This document shows positions 41,017 through 49,418 of a stretch of 64,000 nucleotides of DNA, one piece after another. The notes under the pieces were generated by a model. It was not told where the DNA came from, made no database searches, and saw nothing but the letters and a program-made list of their open reading frames with translations. Origin of the DNA: Thiobacillus denitrificans (lineage in GTDB: Bacteria; Pseudomonadota; Gammaproteobacteria; Burkholderiales; Thiobacillaceae); contig NZ_LDUG01000025.1 of assembly GCF_001530125.1 (NCBI RefSeq), positions 1-64,000 on the forward strand, written 5' to 3'. Positions within the stretch are counted from its first letter, which is position 1. Every line of letters begins with the position of its first letter. The translations under genes and the position numbers were made by a program.

Positions 41017-42456
41017 ATGCTTACTGGCCCTTACTACCCCCGCTCCTTCACCATTCTGGTCATCGTCGCCATGGGTGTGCTGATCGTGCCGCTGGCCAGC
41101 GGCCTGATCAACGCGGTGCATGTGCTGCAGGGTGTGGCCGACACCCAGCGCCAGTTCACTCGCACCAGCCTCGCCATCACGCGCGACGTGCGGCAGATCG
41201 CCGAGTCGGTGAGCCAGTTGCAGCGCACTGCCGGGCAGTACCATCTGCTGCAGGACGCCGAATTCGCGCCCGCCCTGCGAACCCGCTACGACGAACTTCA
41301 AACCCTGTTGGCGCGACTCGACGGCGAACTCGTCGACGCGCCGGCGCGCACCACGCTGGACGCGTTCGGGACACGCAGCCGCACCCTGTACCGCCAGCTG
41401 CAACCCGGCGCATTTCTCGACAGCGCGCGCTTCAATGCGCTCGACCCTGTGTTCGACGCGCTGCATGGCGACGCGCGCAGCCTGCTCGCCGAGGCCGACG
41501 CTGCGGTGCAAAGCGAATTGCAGGCGCTGGAAGCGACCGTGCAAGCCACCCGCCAGCGGCTGATCGTGCTGGCGCTCGCACTGATTCCGCTGACGCTGCT
41601 TTTGGCCGCGGTGTTTTCCTGGATGATCAACCGCCCGATCAAGCAGCTCAAGGCCTCGATCCAGCAGCTCGGCCAGGCCGACCTGCGCCCGCTGCAGGCG
41701 ATCAGCGGACCGCAGGACATCGTCGAGCTGGGGCGCGAAATCGACTGGCTGCGCCAGCGCCTGCAGGCGCTGGAGGAACAGAAACTGCGCTTTTTGCGCC
41801 ACGTCTCGCACGAACTGAAAACCCCGCTGGCGTCGCTGCGCGAAGGGGTGGCGCTGCTGGGCGATGAACTGGCGGGCAGCCTCAACGCACGCCAGCGCAG
41901 CATCGTCGCCATCATGGACAGCGCCAGCCGCGACCTGCAAAAACGCATCGAAGACCTGATCCGCTACAGCGGCATGATGCGCGATGCCACCCTGCGGCCC
42001 GCCGCGCCGCACGCGCTGGCCGACGTGCTCGCCGGCGCGCTGGCGCGGCAGCGGCTGGCGCTCGACGCGCGCGGCTTCCAGGTCGAGACGCAGCTGAACG
42101 CCCCCACCGTGCACTGCGACCGCAGCCAGTTGGAAACCGTGCTGGACAACCTGCTGTCCAATGCGATCAAATTCAGCCCCGAGGGGGGGCACATCCTGGT
42201 GAAGAGCGAGCCTCTCGACGCCGCCGTCGCGGTGTGGGTGTGCGACCAGGGCGAAGGCATTCCTGAAGCCGAGCGCAGCCGCGTCTTCGAGCCGTTTTTC
42301 CAGGGTGCGCGCCAGCCCGCCAGCACGGTCAAGGGCAGCGGGCTGGGCTTGTCGATCGTGCGCGAATCGCTGCTGGCTGCGGGCGGCAGCATCGAGGTGG
42401 TCGATTGCCCGCCGTGGTCGACCTGTTTTCGTTTAACCTGGCCGATGCCACAATGA
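41017..42456 (+). CDS. glrK: Sensor histidine kinase of the QseE/GlrK type
   Basis: A 479-residue inner-membrane sensor kinase. TM1 lies at SFTILVIVAMGVLIVPLASGL and TM2 at LIVLALALIPLTLLLAAVFSW, enclosing a periplasmic coiled region; a HAMP domain (NRPIKQLKASIQQLGQADLR) and dimerisation/phosphoacceptor helix with HVSHELKTPLASL follow. ATPase motifs N (DNLLSNAIKFSP), G1 (DQGEGIPEAE) and G2 (GSGLGLSIV) are present. It opens a three-gene operon, overlapping glrK-linked lipoprotein by four bases. A TTG at 41002 is a possible earlier start. Confidence 0.9.
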   Translation: MLTGPYYPRSFTILVIVAMGVLIVPLASGLINAVHVLQGVADTQRQFTRTSLAITRDVRQIAESVSQLQRTAGQYHLLQDAEFAPALRTRYDELQTLLARLDGELVDAPARTTLDAFGTRSRTLYRQLQPGAFLDSARFNALDPVFDALHGDARSLLAEADAAVQSELQALEATVQATRQRLIVLALALIPLTLLLAAVFSWMINRPIKQLKASIQQLGQADLRPLQAISGPQDIVELGREIDWLRQRLQALEEQKLRFLRHVSHELKTPLASLREGVALLGDELAGSLNARQRSIVAIMDSASRDLQKRIEDLIRYSGMMRDATLRPAAPHALADVLAGALARQRLALDARGFQVETQLNAPTVHCDRSQLETVLDNLLSNAIKFSPEGGHILVKSEPLDAAVAVWVCDQGEGIPEAERSRVFEPFFQGARQPASTVKGSGLGLSIVRESLLAAGGSIEVVDCPPWSTCFRLTWPMPQ

Positions 42457-42923
42457 CATTTAAATCTGTATTTCTTGCCGGGCTGTTATTGACGCTGGGC
42501 GCCTGTACCATCCCGCTCGAACGCCCGACTTTCACCGCCCCGCAAACCGGACTGGGCGCGTCAGCGCTGTTGAGCGAGTTGACGCGGGTGGCGGCGCTGT
42601 CACCCGAGCAGCGGCGCCGCGAACTGGCCGGGCTGGAAGGCGAGCGCCGCCTCGACGACGCCCGGCGTTTTCAGTTGGCCGCCCTGCTGGAGCGCGAGGA
42701 CAGCGTGGAAGCGCTTGAACGTGGCCTGAAAAGCCTGAGCGCAATCACCGACTTCGATGCCCGCGCCCAGCCGTTGGCCGAACTGATGAAAAAATCGCTC
42801 AAGGCGCGTCTCGAACTCAAGCAGCAGACTGCGCGCGCGCAGGAATTGCAGGAGAAGCTCGACCAGATCAAGGCGCTGGAAAAATCGCTGCAACAGCGCA
42901 ACACGCCGGACAAGACACCATGA
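42453..42923 (+). CDS. QseG/YfhG-like outer-membrane lipoprotein
   Basis: A 156-residue lipoprotein with signal peptide TFKSVFLAGLLLTLGAC; the lipobox LGAC is at residues 14-17 or so. The mature protein is helical and charged, with a C-terminal coiled coil (LKARLELKQQTARAQELQEKLDQIKALEKSLQQ). The ATG overlaps the kinase stop (ATGA) and the next gene overlaps its stop. By position and coiled nature it corresponds to QseG/YfhG, which contacts and modulates the sensor in enterobacteria; sequence match to that protein is weak by eye. Confidence 0.75.
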   Translation: MTFKSVFLAGLLLTLGACTIPLERPTFTAPQTGLGASALLSELTRVAALSPEQRRRELAGLEGERRLDDARRFQLAALLEREDSVEALERGLKSLSAITDFDARAQPLAELMKKSLKARLELKQQTARAQELQEKLDQIKALEKSLQQRNTPDKTP

Positions 42924-44275
42924 AAAAACCGTGCATTCTGGTGGTTGACGACGACGACGCGCTGCGCGAGCTGATCACGCTGCGGCTGGAGGCCAATGGC
43001 TTCAGGGTCGAAGCAGTCGACAGCGGCGAAGCCGCGCTGGCGCATCTGGCGCTGACGCGGCCCGATGCTGTGCTGACCGACATGCAGATGGCCGGCATGG
43101 ACGGCATGGCGCTGTTTCGCGCCATTCATGCGCGCGACCCGGCGTTGCCGGTGATCGTGCTGACTGCGCACGGCACCATTCCGGACGCGGTGGCCGCCAC
43201 CCAGCAGGGGCTGTTCGGCTACCTGACCAAGCCCTATGACGCGCCCACGCTGATCGATCTGCTGAAGCGCGCCACCCGCCTCACGGGCAGCAGCCCCGAA
43301 GCCAGTCAGGACAGCGACAGCTGGCGCAGTGAGATCGTCACCGCCAGCCCGGCGATGGACGCGCTCTTGGCCGAAGCCCGGCTGGCCGCGCAAAGCGACG
43401 CGTCGGTCTTGATCCAGGGCGAGTCGGGCACCGGCAAGGAACTGCTGGCACGCGCCATTCATCGCGCCAGCCCGCGTCACGGCAGGCCCTTCGTCGCGAT
43501 CAACTGTGGCGCGATTCCGGCCGAACTGCTCGAATCGGAGCTGTTCGGCCATATGAAGGGCGCCTTCACCGGCGCGGGGCGCGACCACGCGGGCCTGTTC
43601 CAGAGCGCCGAGGGCGGCACCGTGCTCCTCGACGAGATCGGCGACATGCCCGCTCAGCTGCAGGTCAAGCTGCTGCGCGTGCTGCAGGAAGGCGAGGTGC
43701 GGCCGGTCGGCGCGACCGAAACGCGGCCCGTCGACGTGCGCATTTTGTCGGCCACCCACCGCAATCTGGAGGAGGCGATCGCCAGCGGCGAATTCCGCGA
43801 AGACCTGTATTACCGTCTCAACGTCGTCACTCTGACGCTGCCGCCACTACGCGAGCGGCGCGAGGACATTCCGCTACTGGCCCGGCATTTCCTCACCGTG
43901 CTGACGGAAAAATACCGCCGCCGCATCCATGGCTTTGCGCCCGACGCGCTCGACATGCTGACGGCGGCCGACTGGCCGGGCAACATCCGCCAGCTGCACA
44001 ACGTGCTGGAGCAATGTGTCGCGCTGTGCACCACGTCCACCATTCCAGCGAGCCTGGTGGCGCGCGCGCTGCGTGACAAGCCGGCCGAGATCCAGCCGCT
44101 GGCCGAGGCACGCTCGACATTCGAGCGCGATTACCTGATTTCGCTGCTGAAGCTCACCCGCGGCCAGGTCAGCGAAGTGGCGCGGCTGGCCGGACGCAAC
44201 CGCACCGAGGTATACCGACTGCTGCAACGCCATGGTCTCACCCCCGCGCTGTTCAAGGACCGCGACGACAGTTGA
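42920..44275 (+). CDS. glrR: Sigma-54-dependent response regulator (QseF/GlrR)
   Basis: A 451-residue NtrC-family activator. The receiver domain has [14 protein letters not shown] and the phospho-acceptor in [12 protein letters not shown]. The AAA+ domain has Walker [16 protein letters not shown], the sigma-54 loop GAFTGA ([16 protein letters not shown]), and [27 protein letters not shown]-terminal Fis-type HTH ([25 protein letters not shown]) is present. It overlaps the lipoprotein gene by four bases. Two candidate binding sites and a sigma-54 promoter lie just downstream. Confidence 0.94.
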   Translation: MKKPCILVVDDDDALRELITLRLEANGFRVEAVDSGEAALAHLALTRPDAVLTDMQMAGMDGMALFRAIHARDPALPVIVLTAHGTIPDAVAATQQGLFGYLTKPYDAPTLIDLLKRATRLTGSSPEASQDSDSWRSEIVTASPAMDALLAEARLAAQSDASVLIQGESGTGKELLARAIHRASPRHGRPFVAINCGAIPAELLESELFGHMKGAFTGAGRDHAGLFQSAEGGTVLLDEIGDMPAQLQVKLLRVLQEGEVRPVGATETRPVDVRILSATHRNLEEAIASGEFREDLYYRLNVVTLTLPPLRERREDIPLLARHFLTVLTEKYRRRIHGFAPDALDMLTAADWPGNIRQLHNVLEQCVALCTTSTIPASLVARALRDKPAEIQPLAEARSTFERDYLISLLKLTRGQVSEVARLAGRNRTEVYRLLQRHGLTPALFKDRDDS

Positions 44276-44294
44276 GTGTCAGGCATCGGCGACG
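44250..44294. promoter_or_regulatory. Two candidate GlrR binding sites
   Basis: TGTT-N10-GACG at 44250-44267 and TGTC-N10-GACG at 44277-44294, each one or two bases off the TGTC-N10-GACA half-site pair known for enterobacterial GlrR. They are 27 bases apart and about 100 bases upstream of the sigma-54 promoter. Confidence 0.5.
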
Positions 44295-44367
44295 CCTTCC
44301 CTGCCGTGCGGGCGGCCGATTCCCGCGCCGCCATGTTATCCGTTTGATTCAAAACCATTTTCTTGAT

Positions 44368-44383
44368 TGGCACGGCCTCTGCT
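44368..44383 (+). promoter_or_regulatory. Sigma-54 promoter upstream of the DUF1328 gene
   Basis: TGGCACGGCCTCTGCT: the invariant GG (44369-44370) and GC (44381-44382) are separated by exactly ten bases, matching the -24/-12 consensus TGGCAC-N5-TTGC with one mismatch. Expected start is near 44394, about 43 bases before the DUF1328 start codon. Confidence 0.7.
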
Positions 44384-44436
44384 TCATGGGAGATACCGCC
44401 TTTTGGCGCGTTGATCAACCCCGAGAGGAGAACACC

Positions 44437-44604
44437 ATGTTTGGATGGGCCGTTACATTTCTGATTGTCGCAATCATCGCCGGAATTTTCGGCTTTGCCG
44501 GGCTGGCCGGCACCGCCGCCGGGATCGCCAAAGTGCTATTCGTCGTCGGTCTGGTGGTATTTCTGGTGCTGCTGGTCACAGGCCGCCGCCCGCCCGCCCT
44601 TTAA
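44437..44604 (+). CDS. DUF1328 small membrane protein (YtjA-like)
   Basis: A 55-residue protein with two hydrophobic helices ([17 protein letters not shown] and [16 protein letters not shown]) joined by GTAAGI, the DUF1328 pattern (YtjA). The ATG is preceded by GAGAGGAG at 44422-44429. The sigma-54 promoter, the GlrR-like sites and the position directly after the regulator suggest it is the regulator's own target. No terminator separates it from that promoter. Such proteins are linked to envelope stress in some species. Confidence 0.85.
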   Translation: MFGWAVTFLIVAIIAGIFGFAGLAGTAAGIAKVLFVVGLVVFLVLLVTGRRPPAL

Positions 44605-44905
44605 AAGGCTTGTTGCACAGGAGGAGGGGGGGGCTTGCTCCCCTTTTTTATTGCCGGTCTTCCCGGCTTGTCGCAGATGGCCGACAAAATAGTGCAATAA
44701 AAACAACTGCTTGATAAACCCCTTCTGGATCCGTCGCCGACAGGCGACATATCGGCCGCCCAAGCGGGTGCAACCCCGCACCCAACGCCGCGCAAATCAC
44801 CCATCTACATGTTTTTATTGCTGAAAACAGAGCTGGCACGGTCGTCGCTTTACCCAGCTTGAGTGCACCTGCATTCGTACTGACTCAATCATTAAGGAGC
44901 TAAAC
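44605..44905. other. Gene-free gap after the DUF1328 gene
   Basis: 301 bases, containing a G-rich hairpin with T-run at 44620-44646 (terminator of the DUF1328 unit: AGGGGGG pairing with CTCCCCT, then TTTTTT), then sequence with no convincing coding potential. The last 15 bases before 44906 hold the ribosome-binding site AAGGAG of the first EF-hand gene. Confidence 0.7.
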
Positions 44906-45202
44906 ATGAAATCCATTCATCCCCACTTTTTGACCCTCACGCTTGCCGGTTTACTGAGCGCCGCCTCGGCGTCTGCCCTGGCCCAGCCCATGCCCGAGGC
45001 CGCGCCGGGGGGCGCCGCCCCCACCGCGGGTGCGCCCAGCTTCAAAAGCATCGACAGCAATGGCGACGGCAAGATCAGCCTGGAGGAATTCAAGGCTCAG
45101 GGTGGCCAGGAGCAGACCTTCACCGAACTCGACGCCAACCAGGACAAGAACCTGAGCAAGGATGAATTCTCCAAGCTCGGCAAGCCCAGCACCAAACCCT
45201 AA
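44906..45202 (+). CDS. Secreted EF-hand protein, tandem copy 1
   Basis: A 98-residue secreted protein. The signal peptide MKSIHPHFLTLTLAGLLSAA runs to about ALAQ, followed by a Pro/Ala-rich linker and two EF-hand loops: DSNGDGKISLEE and DANQDKNLSKDE, each with the DxDxDG-type calcium ligands. It is 350 bases upstream of an almost identical gene. Ribosome-binding site AAGGAG is present. Calcium binding is predicted; partners unknown. Confidence 0.87.
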   Translation: MKSIHPHFLTLTLAGLLSAASASALAQPMPEAAPGGAAPTAGAPSFKSIDSNGDGKISLEEFKAQGGQEQTFTELDANQDKNLSKDEFSKLGKPSTKP

Positions 45203-45255
45203 CTGACTGCTTGAGCATTCATTTTGTTGAACCATTACATTGATAGGAGCTAGAC

Positions 45256-45552
45256 ATGAAATCCATTCACCCCCACTTTCTGACCCTCACGCTTGCCGGT
45301 CTGCTGAGCGCCGCCTCGGCGTCTGCCCTGGCCCAGCCCATGCCCGAGGCCGCGCCGGGGGGCGCCGCCCCCACCGCGGGCGCGCCCAGCTTCATGAACT
45401 TCGACAGCAATGGCGACGGCAAGATCAGCCTGGAGGAATTCAAGGCTCAGGGCGGAGGTGGGCAGCTCTTCGCCGAAATCGACGCCAACCAGGACAAGAG
45501 CCTGAGCAACGATGAATTCTCCAAGCTAAGCAAGCCCAGCACCAAACCCTAA
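45256..45552 (+). CDS. Secreted EF-hand protein, tandem copy 2
   Basis: A 98-residue copy of the preceding protein: same signal peptide and linker, EF-hand loops DSNGDGKISLEE and DANQDKSLSNDE. Differences lie mainly around the loop junction (PSFMNFDSN vs PSFKSIDSN and QGGGGQLFAEI vs QGGQEQTFTEL). The ribosome-binding site is AGGAG. The near-identity at DNA level over the first 130 bases shows a recent tandem duplication. Confidence 0.87.
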   Translation: MKSIHPHFLTLTLAGLLSAASASALAQPMPEAAPGGAAPTAGAPSFMNFDSNGDGKISLEEFKAQGGGGQLFAEIDANQDKSLSNDEFSKLSKPSTKP

Positions 45553-45603
45553 CTGACTACTTGAGCATTCATTTTGTTGTTGAACCATGAACGGGAGATC
45601 AAC

Positions 45604-46086
45604 ATGAAACACCCCAAACACCGCTTGCTGAAGCTGGCGCTTGCCGGTGTGCTGGGCGCCGGCTCGGCGTCCGCCCTGGCCGTTCCGACAATGCTGGGTT
45701 TCAAGACCTACGACAGCAACGGCGACGGCAAGATCAGTCTGGAAGAATTTCAGGCTCAGGGCGGCCCCGTAAAGGCTTTTCACGATGCTGACATCAACCG
45801 TGACTTGCAGCTGGACACGGACGAGCTTGTCAATGCAAGTGTCCATAATGAGCGTATTTTGTCCGGCAAATACATCGAAGACGCATGGATCACCACGAAA
45901 GTGAAAGCGATGCTGCTGAAAAACGACATCGTAAAAGGCCTCAGCGTGAACGTGGAAACAACCCAGAGCACGGTTCAATTGTCGGGCTGGGTCGACAGCG
46001 TGGCACAGATTGCCGAGGTAGAAAACGTCACACGCAATATTGAAGGCGTGAAGCACGTCAGAAACGACCTGCTGATCAAACGTTGA
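45604..46086 (+). CDS. Secreted EF-hand protein fused to a BON domain
   Basis: A 160-residue protein. The signal peptide MKHPKHRLLKLALAGVLGAG ends in SALA. A single clear EF-hand (DSNGDGKISLEE) and a degenerate second (DINRDLQLDTDE) match the two upstream genes. From about residue 85 the C-terminal half is a BON domain: EDAWITTKVKAMLLKNDIVKGLSVNVE ... VQLSGWVDSVAQIAEVENVTRNIEGVKHVRNDL. BON domains bind membranes or phospholipids. This suggests an EF-hand unit duplicated from its neighbours and joined to a BON protein. Confidence 0.86.
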   Translation: MKHPKHRLLKLALAGVLGAGSASALAVPTMLGFKTYDSNGDGKISLEEFQAQGGPVKAFHDADINRDLQLDTDELVNASVHNERILSGKYIEDAWITTKVKAMLLKNDIVKGLSVNVETTQSTVQLSGWVDSVAQIAEVENVTRNIEGVKHVRNDLLIKR

Positions 46087-46158
46087 TTCACAAACGGCCC
46101 CCAGCCGACGGCGGCATTCGCTGCAGCCGGCTGAGCGACCGACACCCAGGAGAATTAC

Positions 46159-46518
46159 ATGCACAAGACCATGCCACACCTCAATGACGAACACATGCAG
46201 CTCTATGAATGGAGCGGGACCGGAAGCGGCATATCAATTCCAGCCAAGTCGAAACGCACCCACCCCTGGCGAGCCTCCTACGCCGTGCTGGGCGTACTGA
46301 CCAGCCTGCTGGTCCTGAACGGCTGCGACAACCAGGACTCAGCAGAGCAGGCGAGCGAGCAGATCGAGCAGAAAATGAATGATCAGCCGCTATATGACGA
46401 CGACGCCGCCAGCCAGCCCATGCCCGAGGCGGAGGCGGGCGGGCCGGCTGCGGACGAAGCGCCCGAGCCACCCGGCGAAAAGATCGAGCCACCCGGCGAA
46501 GACCCGCAAAAGCCGTGA
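46159..46518 (+). CDS. Hypothetical lipoprotein-like protein
   Basis: A 119-residue protein with a 35-residue polar N-terminus, then a single hydrophobic segment AVLGVLTSLLVLNGC and a lipobox-like LNGC. The mature part is acidic and Pro/Glu-rich (EAGGPAADEAPEPPGEKIEPPGEDPQ), resembling the Ala/Pro linker of the EF-hand genes. The 5' extension is unusual for a lipoprotein signal; a later start may exist but none is strong. Ribosome-binding site AGGAGA precedes the ATG at 46159. Confidence 0.65.
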   Translation: MHKTMPHLNDEHMQLYEWSGTGSGISIPAKSKRTHPWRASYAVLGVLTSLLVLNGCDNQDSAEQASEQIEQKMNDQPLYDDDAASQPMPEAEAGGPAADEAPEPPGEKIEPPGEDPQKP

Positions 46519-46538
46519 TCAGCTGCGCCAATAAAAAA

Positions 46539-46563
46539 GGCCGGGTGCATGATGCGCCCGGCC
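46539..46563. terminator. Terminator between the lipoprotein-like gene and the FadL-like gene
   Basis: Hairpin GGCCGGGTGC / GCGCCCGGCC with loop ATGAT, flanked by A- and T-tracts (TAAAAAA on one side, TTTC on the other), likely working in both directions. Confidence 0.85.
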
Positions 46564-46587
46564 TTTCACGTTCATGCCATCAGCCGA

Positions 46588-47742
46588 TCAGAACTGATGG
46601 CTGTACATCAGCTGCCAGTTGACCTGGCTGTGCTCGATGGTCATCCCGCCATTACCGTTAGGCGGTGTGGGGCCCGTTCCCGTTACTGATACTTCCGGCG
46701 CATAGCTCAGGCCGAAATTAAGCGCTGACTGCTTGCTGAACGCGTAGCCGAAGCCCACCGTGTAGTGGTCTTCCATAATCGCCGGCCACAGGTAGTTGAC
46801 GTTTTGATCCGGGATCGGATTCTTGCCGTGGTTATAGCCAATGCGGCCGGTGAAGGCGTCGCTGAGCCGGTAGGCCAGGCCCAGCGACAGCACGATCTGG
46901 TCGTCCCAGTCCTGCTGGAACGGCGCAACGACAGTGCCATTCTGGTAAATGGTCACGGTGTTCATGCTGCTGCCCCACATCACGTCCTTGACGTCGGCCG
47001 CGACCATCAGGCGGTCGTTCGCCTGCCAGGCCAGGCCTAGCCCGAGAACAGGCGGCATGTCGAAGCCTCCCACCTTGTAGCCGTCGCCCTTGAGGTCGGG
47101 CAGGTTGCCGGCCGTCTGGTAAACGCCGCCGACCGTGAGCGCATCGCTGGGCTTGTAGGTGAAGCCCAGCTTGGCCGCCACGCTGTAGCCCTTGGCTGCG
47201 CCGGTGAAGCCGCTGTCATCCTTGAAGTCGATGCCGAAACCCGTCACCACCAGGTCCATCCCCGCCCACACGATGTCGACGCTGCCGCCGATGTTGAAAC
47301 GCTCGTTGACGCTGTAGGCGAGCGGGAAGATCACCCGGCCCACGCCAACCTGCGCCATGTCGCCGTTGGCGTATTCAGTGCCCATCCCGCCCTGTCCGTA
47401 GATGCCCACACCGTAGGCCAGCTTGCCCTGTTTCCTCACATAGCCGATTGCAGGCATGTAAAAGGCATCGGCCTGGGACTTGCCCATTTCCATGGACGTT
47501 TCCACATCCGGGCCGACGAAACCCACCATCACGTCGAGCCGGCTGCCCTCCGCCATCAGGCCCAGCGTGGCCGGGTTGTTGGCCAGCGCGGCGCTGCCGT
47601 TGTCATAGGCCATGGACGCGCCGCCCATGCCCGCTGCGATCGGGCCGTAAGCCTCCATGACCATGCCGTTGGTGGCCACGGCCAAGCTGGGCACAGCCAG
47701 TCCCACCGCGGCAAGCGTGGCCGAAAGTTTGTTCATTTGCAT
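46588..47742 (-). CDS. FadL/OMPP1-family outer-membrane porin
   Basis: A 384-residue outer-membrane barrel of the FadL family. After the signal peptide MQMNKLSATLAAVGLAVPSLA, the mature N-terminus begins ATNGMVMEAYGP (the NGM-like start of OMPP1/FadL), followed by GMGGASMAYDNGSAALANNPATL, the conserved FadL hatch region. The barrel continues with many alternating strands and ends QLMYSHQF with a closing aromatic. Such proteins carry hydrophobic substrates such as fatty acids or aromatics. Substrate is not determinable here. Confidence 0.87.
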   Translation of the reverse strand: MQMNKLSATLAAVGLAVPSLAVATNGMVMEAYGPIAAGMGGASMAYDNGSAALANNPATLGLMAEGSRLDVMVGFVGPDVETSMEMGKSQADAFYMPAIGYVRKQGKLAYGVGIYGQGGMGTEYANGDMAQVGVGRVIFPLAYSVNERFNIGGSVDIVWAGMDLVVTGFGIDFKDDSGFTGAAKGYSVAAKLGFTYKPSDALTVGGVYQTAGNLPDLKGDGYKVGGFDMPPVLGLGLAWQANDRLMVAADVKDVMWGSSMNTVTIYQNGTVVAPFQQDWDDQIVLSLGLAYRLSDAFTGRIGYNHGKNPIPDQNVNYLWPAIMEDHYTVGFGYAFSKQSALNFGLSYAPEVSVTGTGPTPPNGNGGMTIEHSQVNWQLMYSHQF

Positions 47743-48280
47743 CAGGGCCTCCTGAGGATGCGGGTTAATTATTAGAAAAACCGAAAATTCTAACTCATTA
47801 ACGTATCACGCCACCAAACTCGAATCCCTTCCTTGTGAACTTCGGTGCCAACGGGGAAGTTTTGCCGCAAACGCGACCTCCCGGGCGCGGTTACATAGCG
47901 TTACACCTTGTTACCCACCCCAAACATGCCGCTTACACGGCGCCCCTACAGTGCAGGTGTCCGCTGAGGAAACGAAAGGCTCTTTCATCGTTATTTGTTG
48001 GTATTGGCCAGCGCTGTGGGCGGGGCGCCCTCGCCCCGATTTGCGCACCGTCGCAACCGCCACGGCATCGGCCCGGGACGGGCGTGCGTGGTTGTTGCCG
48101 ACGCGTCGGCTTTTACAACCACGGCCTCCTCCTCGCGGGGGCTCCTACAACAGCAGACCCCTGCAGGAGGCCGAAGAACAGGGGCCTCATCAGAGGGGAC
48201 AAGACATGACTTCAACAACTAGCAGTGACATAGCCAAACGAAACGACAGCGACACCCCACAACTGAAGAGGCGCGACACC
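47743..48280. other. Gap with the 48.0-kb repeat
   Basis: 538 bases of largely non-coding DNA. The first 70 bases are AT-rich and hold the FadL-like gene's promoter region. A palindromic repeat occupies 48015-48149. Open frames here are low-quality shadows without family similarity. The last stretch precedes a pseudogene at 48281. Confidence 0.6.
48015..48149. repeat. REP-like palindromic repeat (copy 2)
   Basis: Begins TGTGGGCGGGGCGCCCTCG and ends GCTCCTACA. It shares the block CCGATTTGCGCACCG and CCACGGCATCGG with the element at 16225-16302, but is longer, with an added section GTGGTTGTTGCCGACGCG. Confidence 0.7.
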
Positions 48281-48693
48281 ATGAAAAGCAATCTGATGAA
48301 AAAAACCTTCGGCGTACTGGCGCTGGGCATCCTGGGCCTGACGGCAACCGGCGCACAGGCTGCTTGGGACCGTGGCGGCCAGGGGCACAAGCAGGCTTAC
48401 CAGCAAACCAGGGCGTATAGCCAGCAGATCAACGCAGCCAGGATCGGCAGAGGCAACGGATCCAGGTCGGCGCGCGTGCACGCCAACTGACCCGCGCCGA
48501 ATTCCGCGAATTGATGCAGGAGCAAAACAACATTCGCGCCATGGAACAGCATTTCCGCGCAGATGGCAGGATCGACGCACGCGAATTCAGGCGCCTCGAT
48601 CGCGCGCTGGATATAGCAGATCGCAATATCCGGGCGGAAAAACATGGCCGCCAGGCGCACCAGGCTTACGACCAAAAACCCAGGCTCAACTAG
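48281..48693 (+). pseudogene. Small secreted protein gene, frameshifted
   Basis: Signal peptide MKSNLMKKTFGVLALGILGL ... GAQAA leads to a helical region. The written frame stops at 48490 as ARIGRGNGSRSARVHAN. In another frame the sequence reads QDRQRQRIQVGARARQLTRAEFRELMQEQNNIRAMEQHFRADGRIDAREFRRLDRALDIADRNIR, the expected continuation of a protein with an EF-hand-like C-terminus. A one-base loss near 48431-48441 explains it. A GAAGAGG ribosome-binding site precedes the ATG. Confidence 0.78.
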
Positions 48694-48787
48694 CCGGCAC
48701 GGCGCGCGGATAGCGCGCCTGCCGCTACAGTTGGGCGGTGCTGAGTCGTTAAACCGCAATCCCGATGACAATATCAAGGAGCATGCA

Positions 48788-49349
48788 ATGAAGCTCCCCC
48801 TCACGTTGGCCCTAGCCGCATTGACCGGCACCGGCCCGACATTCGCCGACCCACGCGCCCGCCCACGGCTATTACAAGAAGCATCCGGCCGATGACCGCA
48901 AGAAACCCAGCCAAGCCCGGCATTATCAGGGCAAAAGCGGGGTGGCCTATGTCGACGACTACGGCATTTCGGCCGGCCACTGCAACCGCGACGAGATCGG
49001 CGCGGTGATCGGCGGCGTCACTGGCGCGGTGATCGGCGGGCAGATTGCCGGCCGCGACGATCGAGTGGTCGGCATGGTGGTCGGCGGCATGCTCGGTGCG
49101 GTGCTGGGACACGCCATCGGCGACCGCATGGACGAGCGCGACCGCGCCTGCATGGGCCACGCGCTGGAACTCGGCCGCCCCGGCGTGCCGGTGGAATGGC
49201 GCAGCGCGGGCCACGCCTACCAGTTCACCCCGCGCGGCGATGCGCGCGATGGCTGCCGCAACGCCACGCTGGTGGTCGACGGCCGCATGCTGCGCGACGT
49301 GCTGGCCTGCCCGTCCGGGCGCGGCGAGTGGCGCTTTCGCAGCATCTGA
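48788..49349 (+). pseudogene. Glycine-zipper surface-antigen-like protein, frameshifted
   Basis: The start MKLPLTLALAALTGTGPTFAD (signal peptide) is read in one frame, and a second frame continues HAPAHGYYKKHPADDRKKPSQARHYQGKSG ... YVDDYGISAGHCNRDEIGAVIGGVTGAVIGGQIAG. It goes on with VGMVVGGMLGAVLGHAIGDRMDERDRACMGHALE, a glycine-zipper 2TM domain as in RT0821/Lpp0805-type outer-membrane proteins. An extra C near 48849-48853 would account for the break. AAGGAG precedes the ATG. The protein is probably not made as such unless the indel is a sequencing error. Confidence 0.8.
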
Positions 49350-49418
49350 TCCACCGCTGCCCCAAGGCCAGGGGCGCCAAGCCTGCTAAAATGCCGGTTT
49401 TGCGTCTTGGCCTGCCCC

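Noticed and set aside
44605-44905. GlmY-like sRNA controlled by the GlrR homologue
   Set aside because: The sequence after the sigma-54 promoter encodes a DUF1328 protein with a good ribosome-binding site; nothing resembling GlmY structure was seen.
47835-48206. Small genes in the gap before 48.2 kb
   Set aside because: Open frames there overlap the palindromic repeat and have no family-like residues or ribosome-binding sites.
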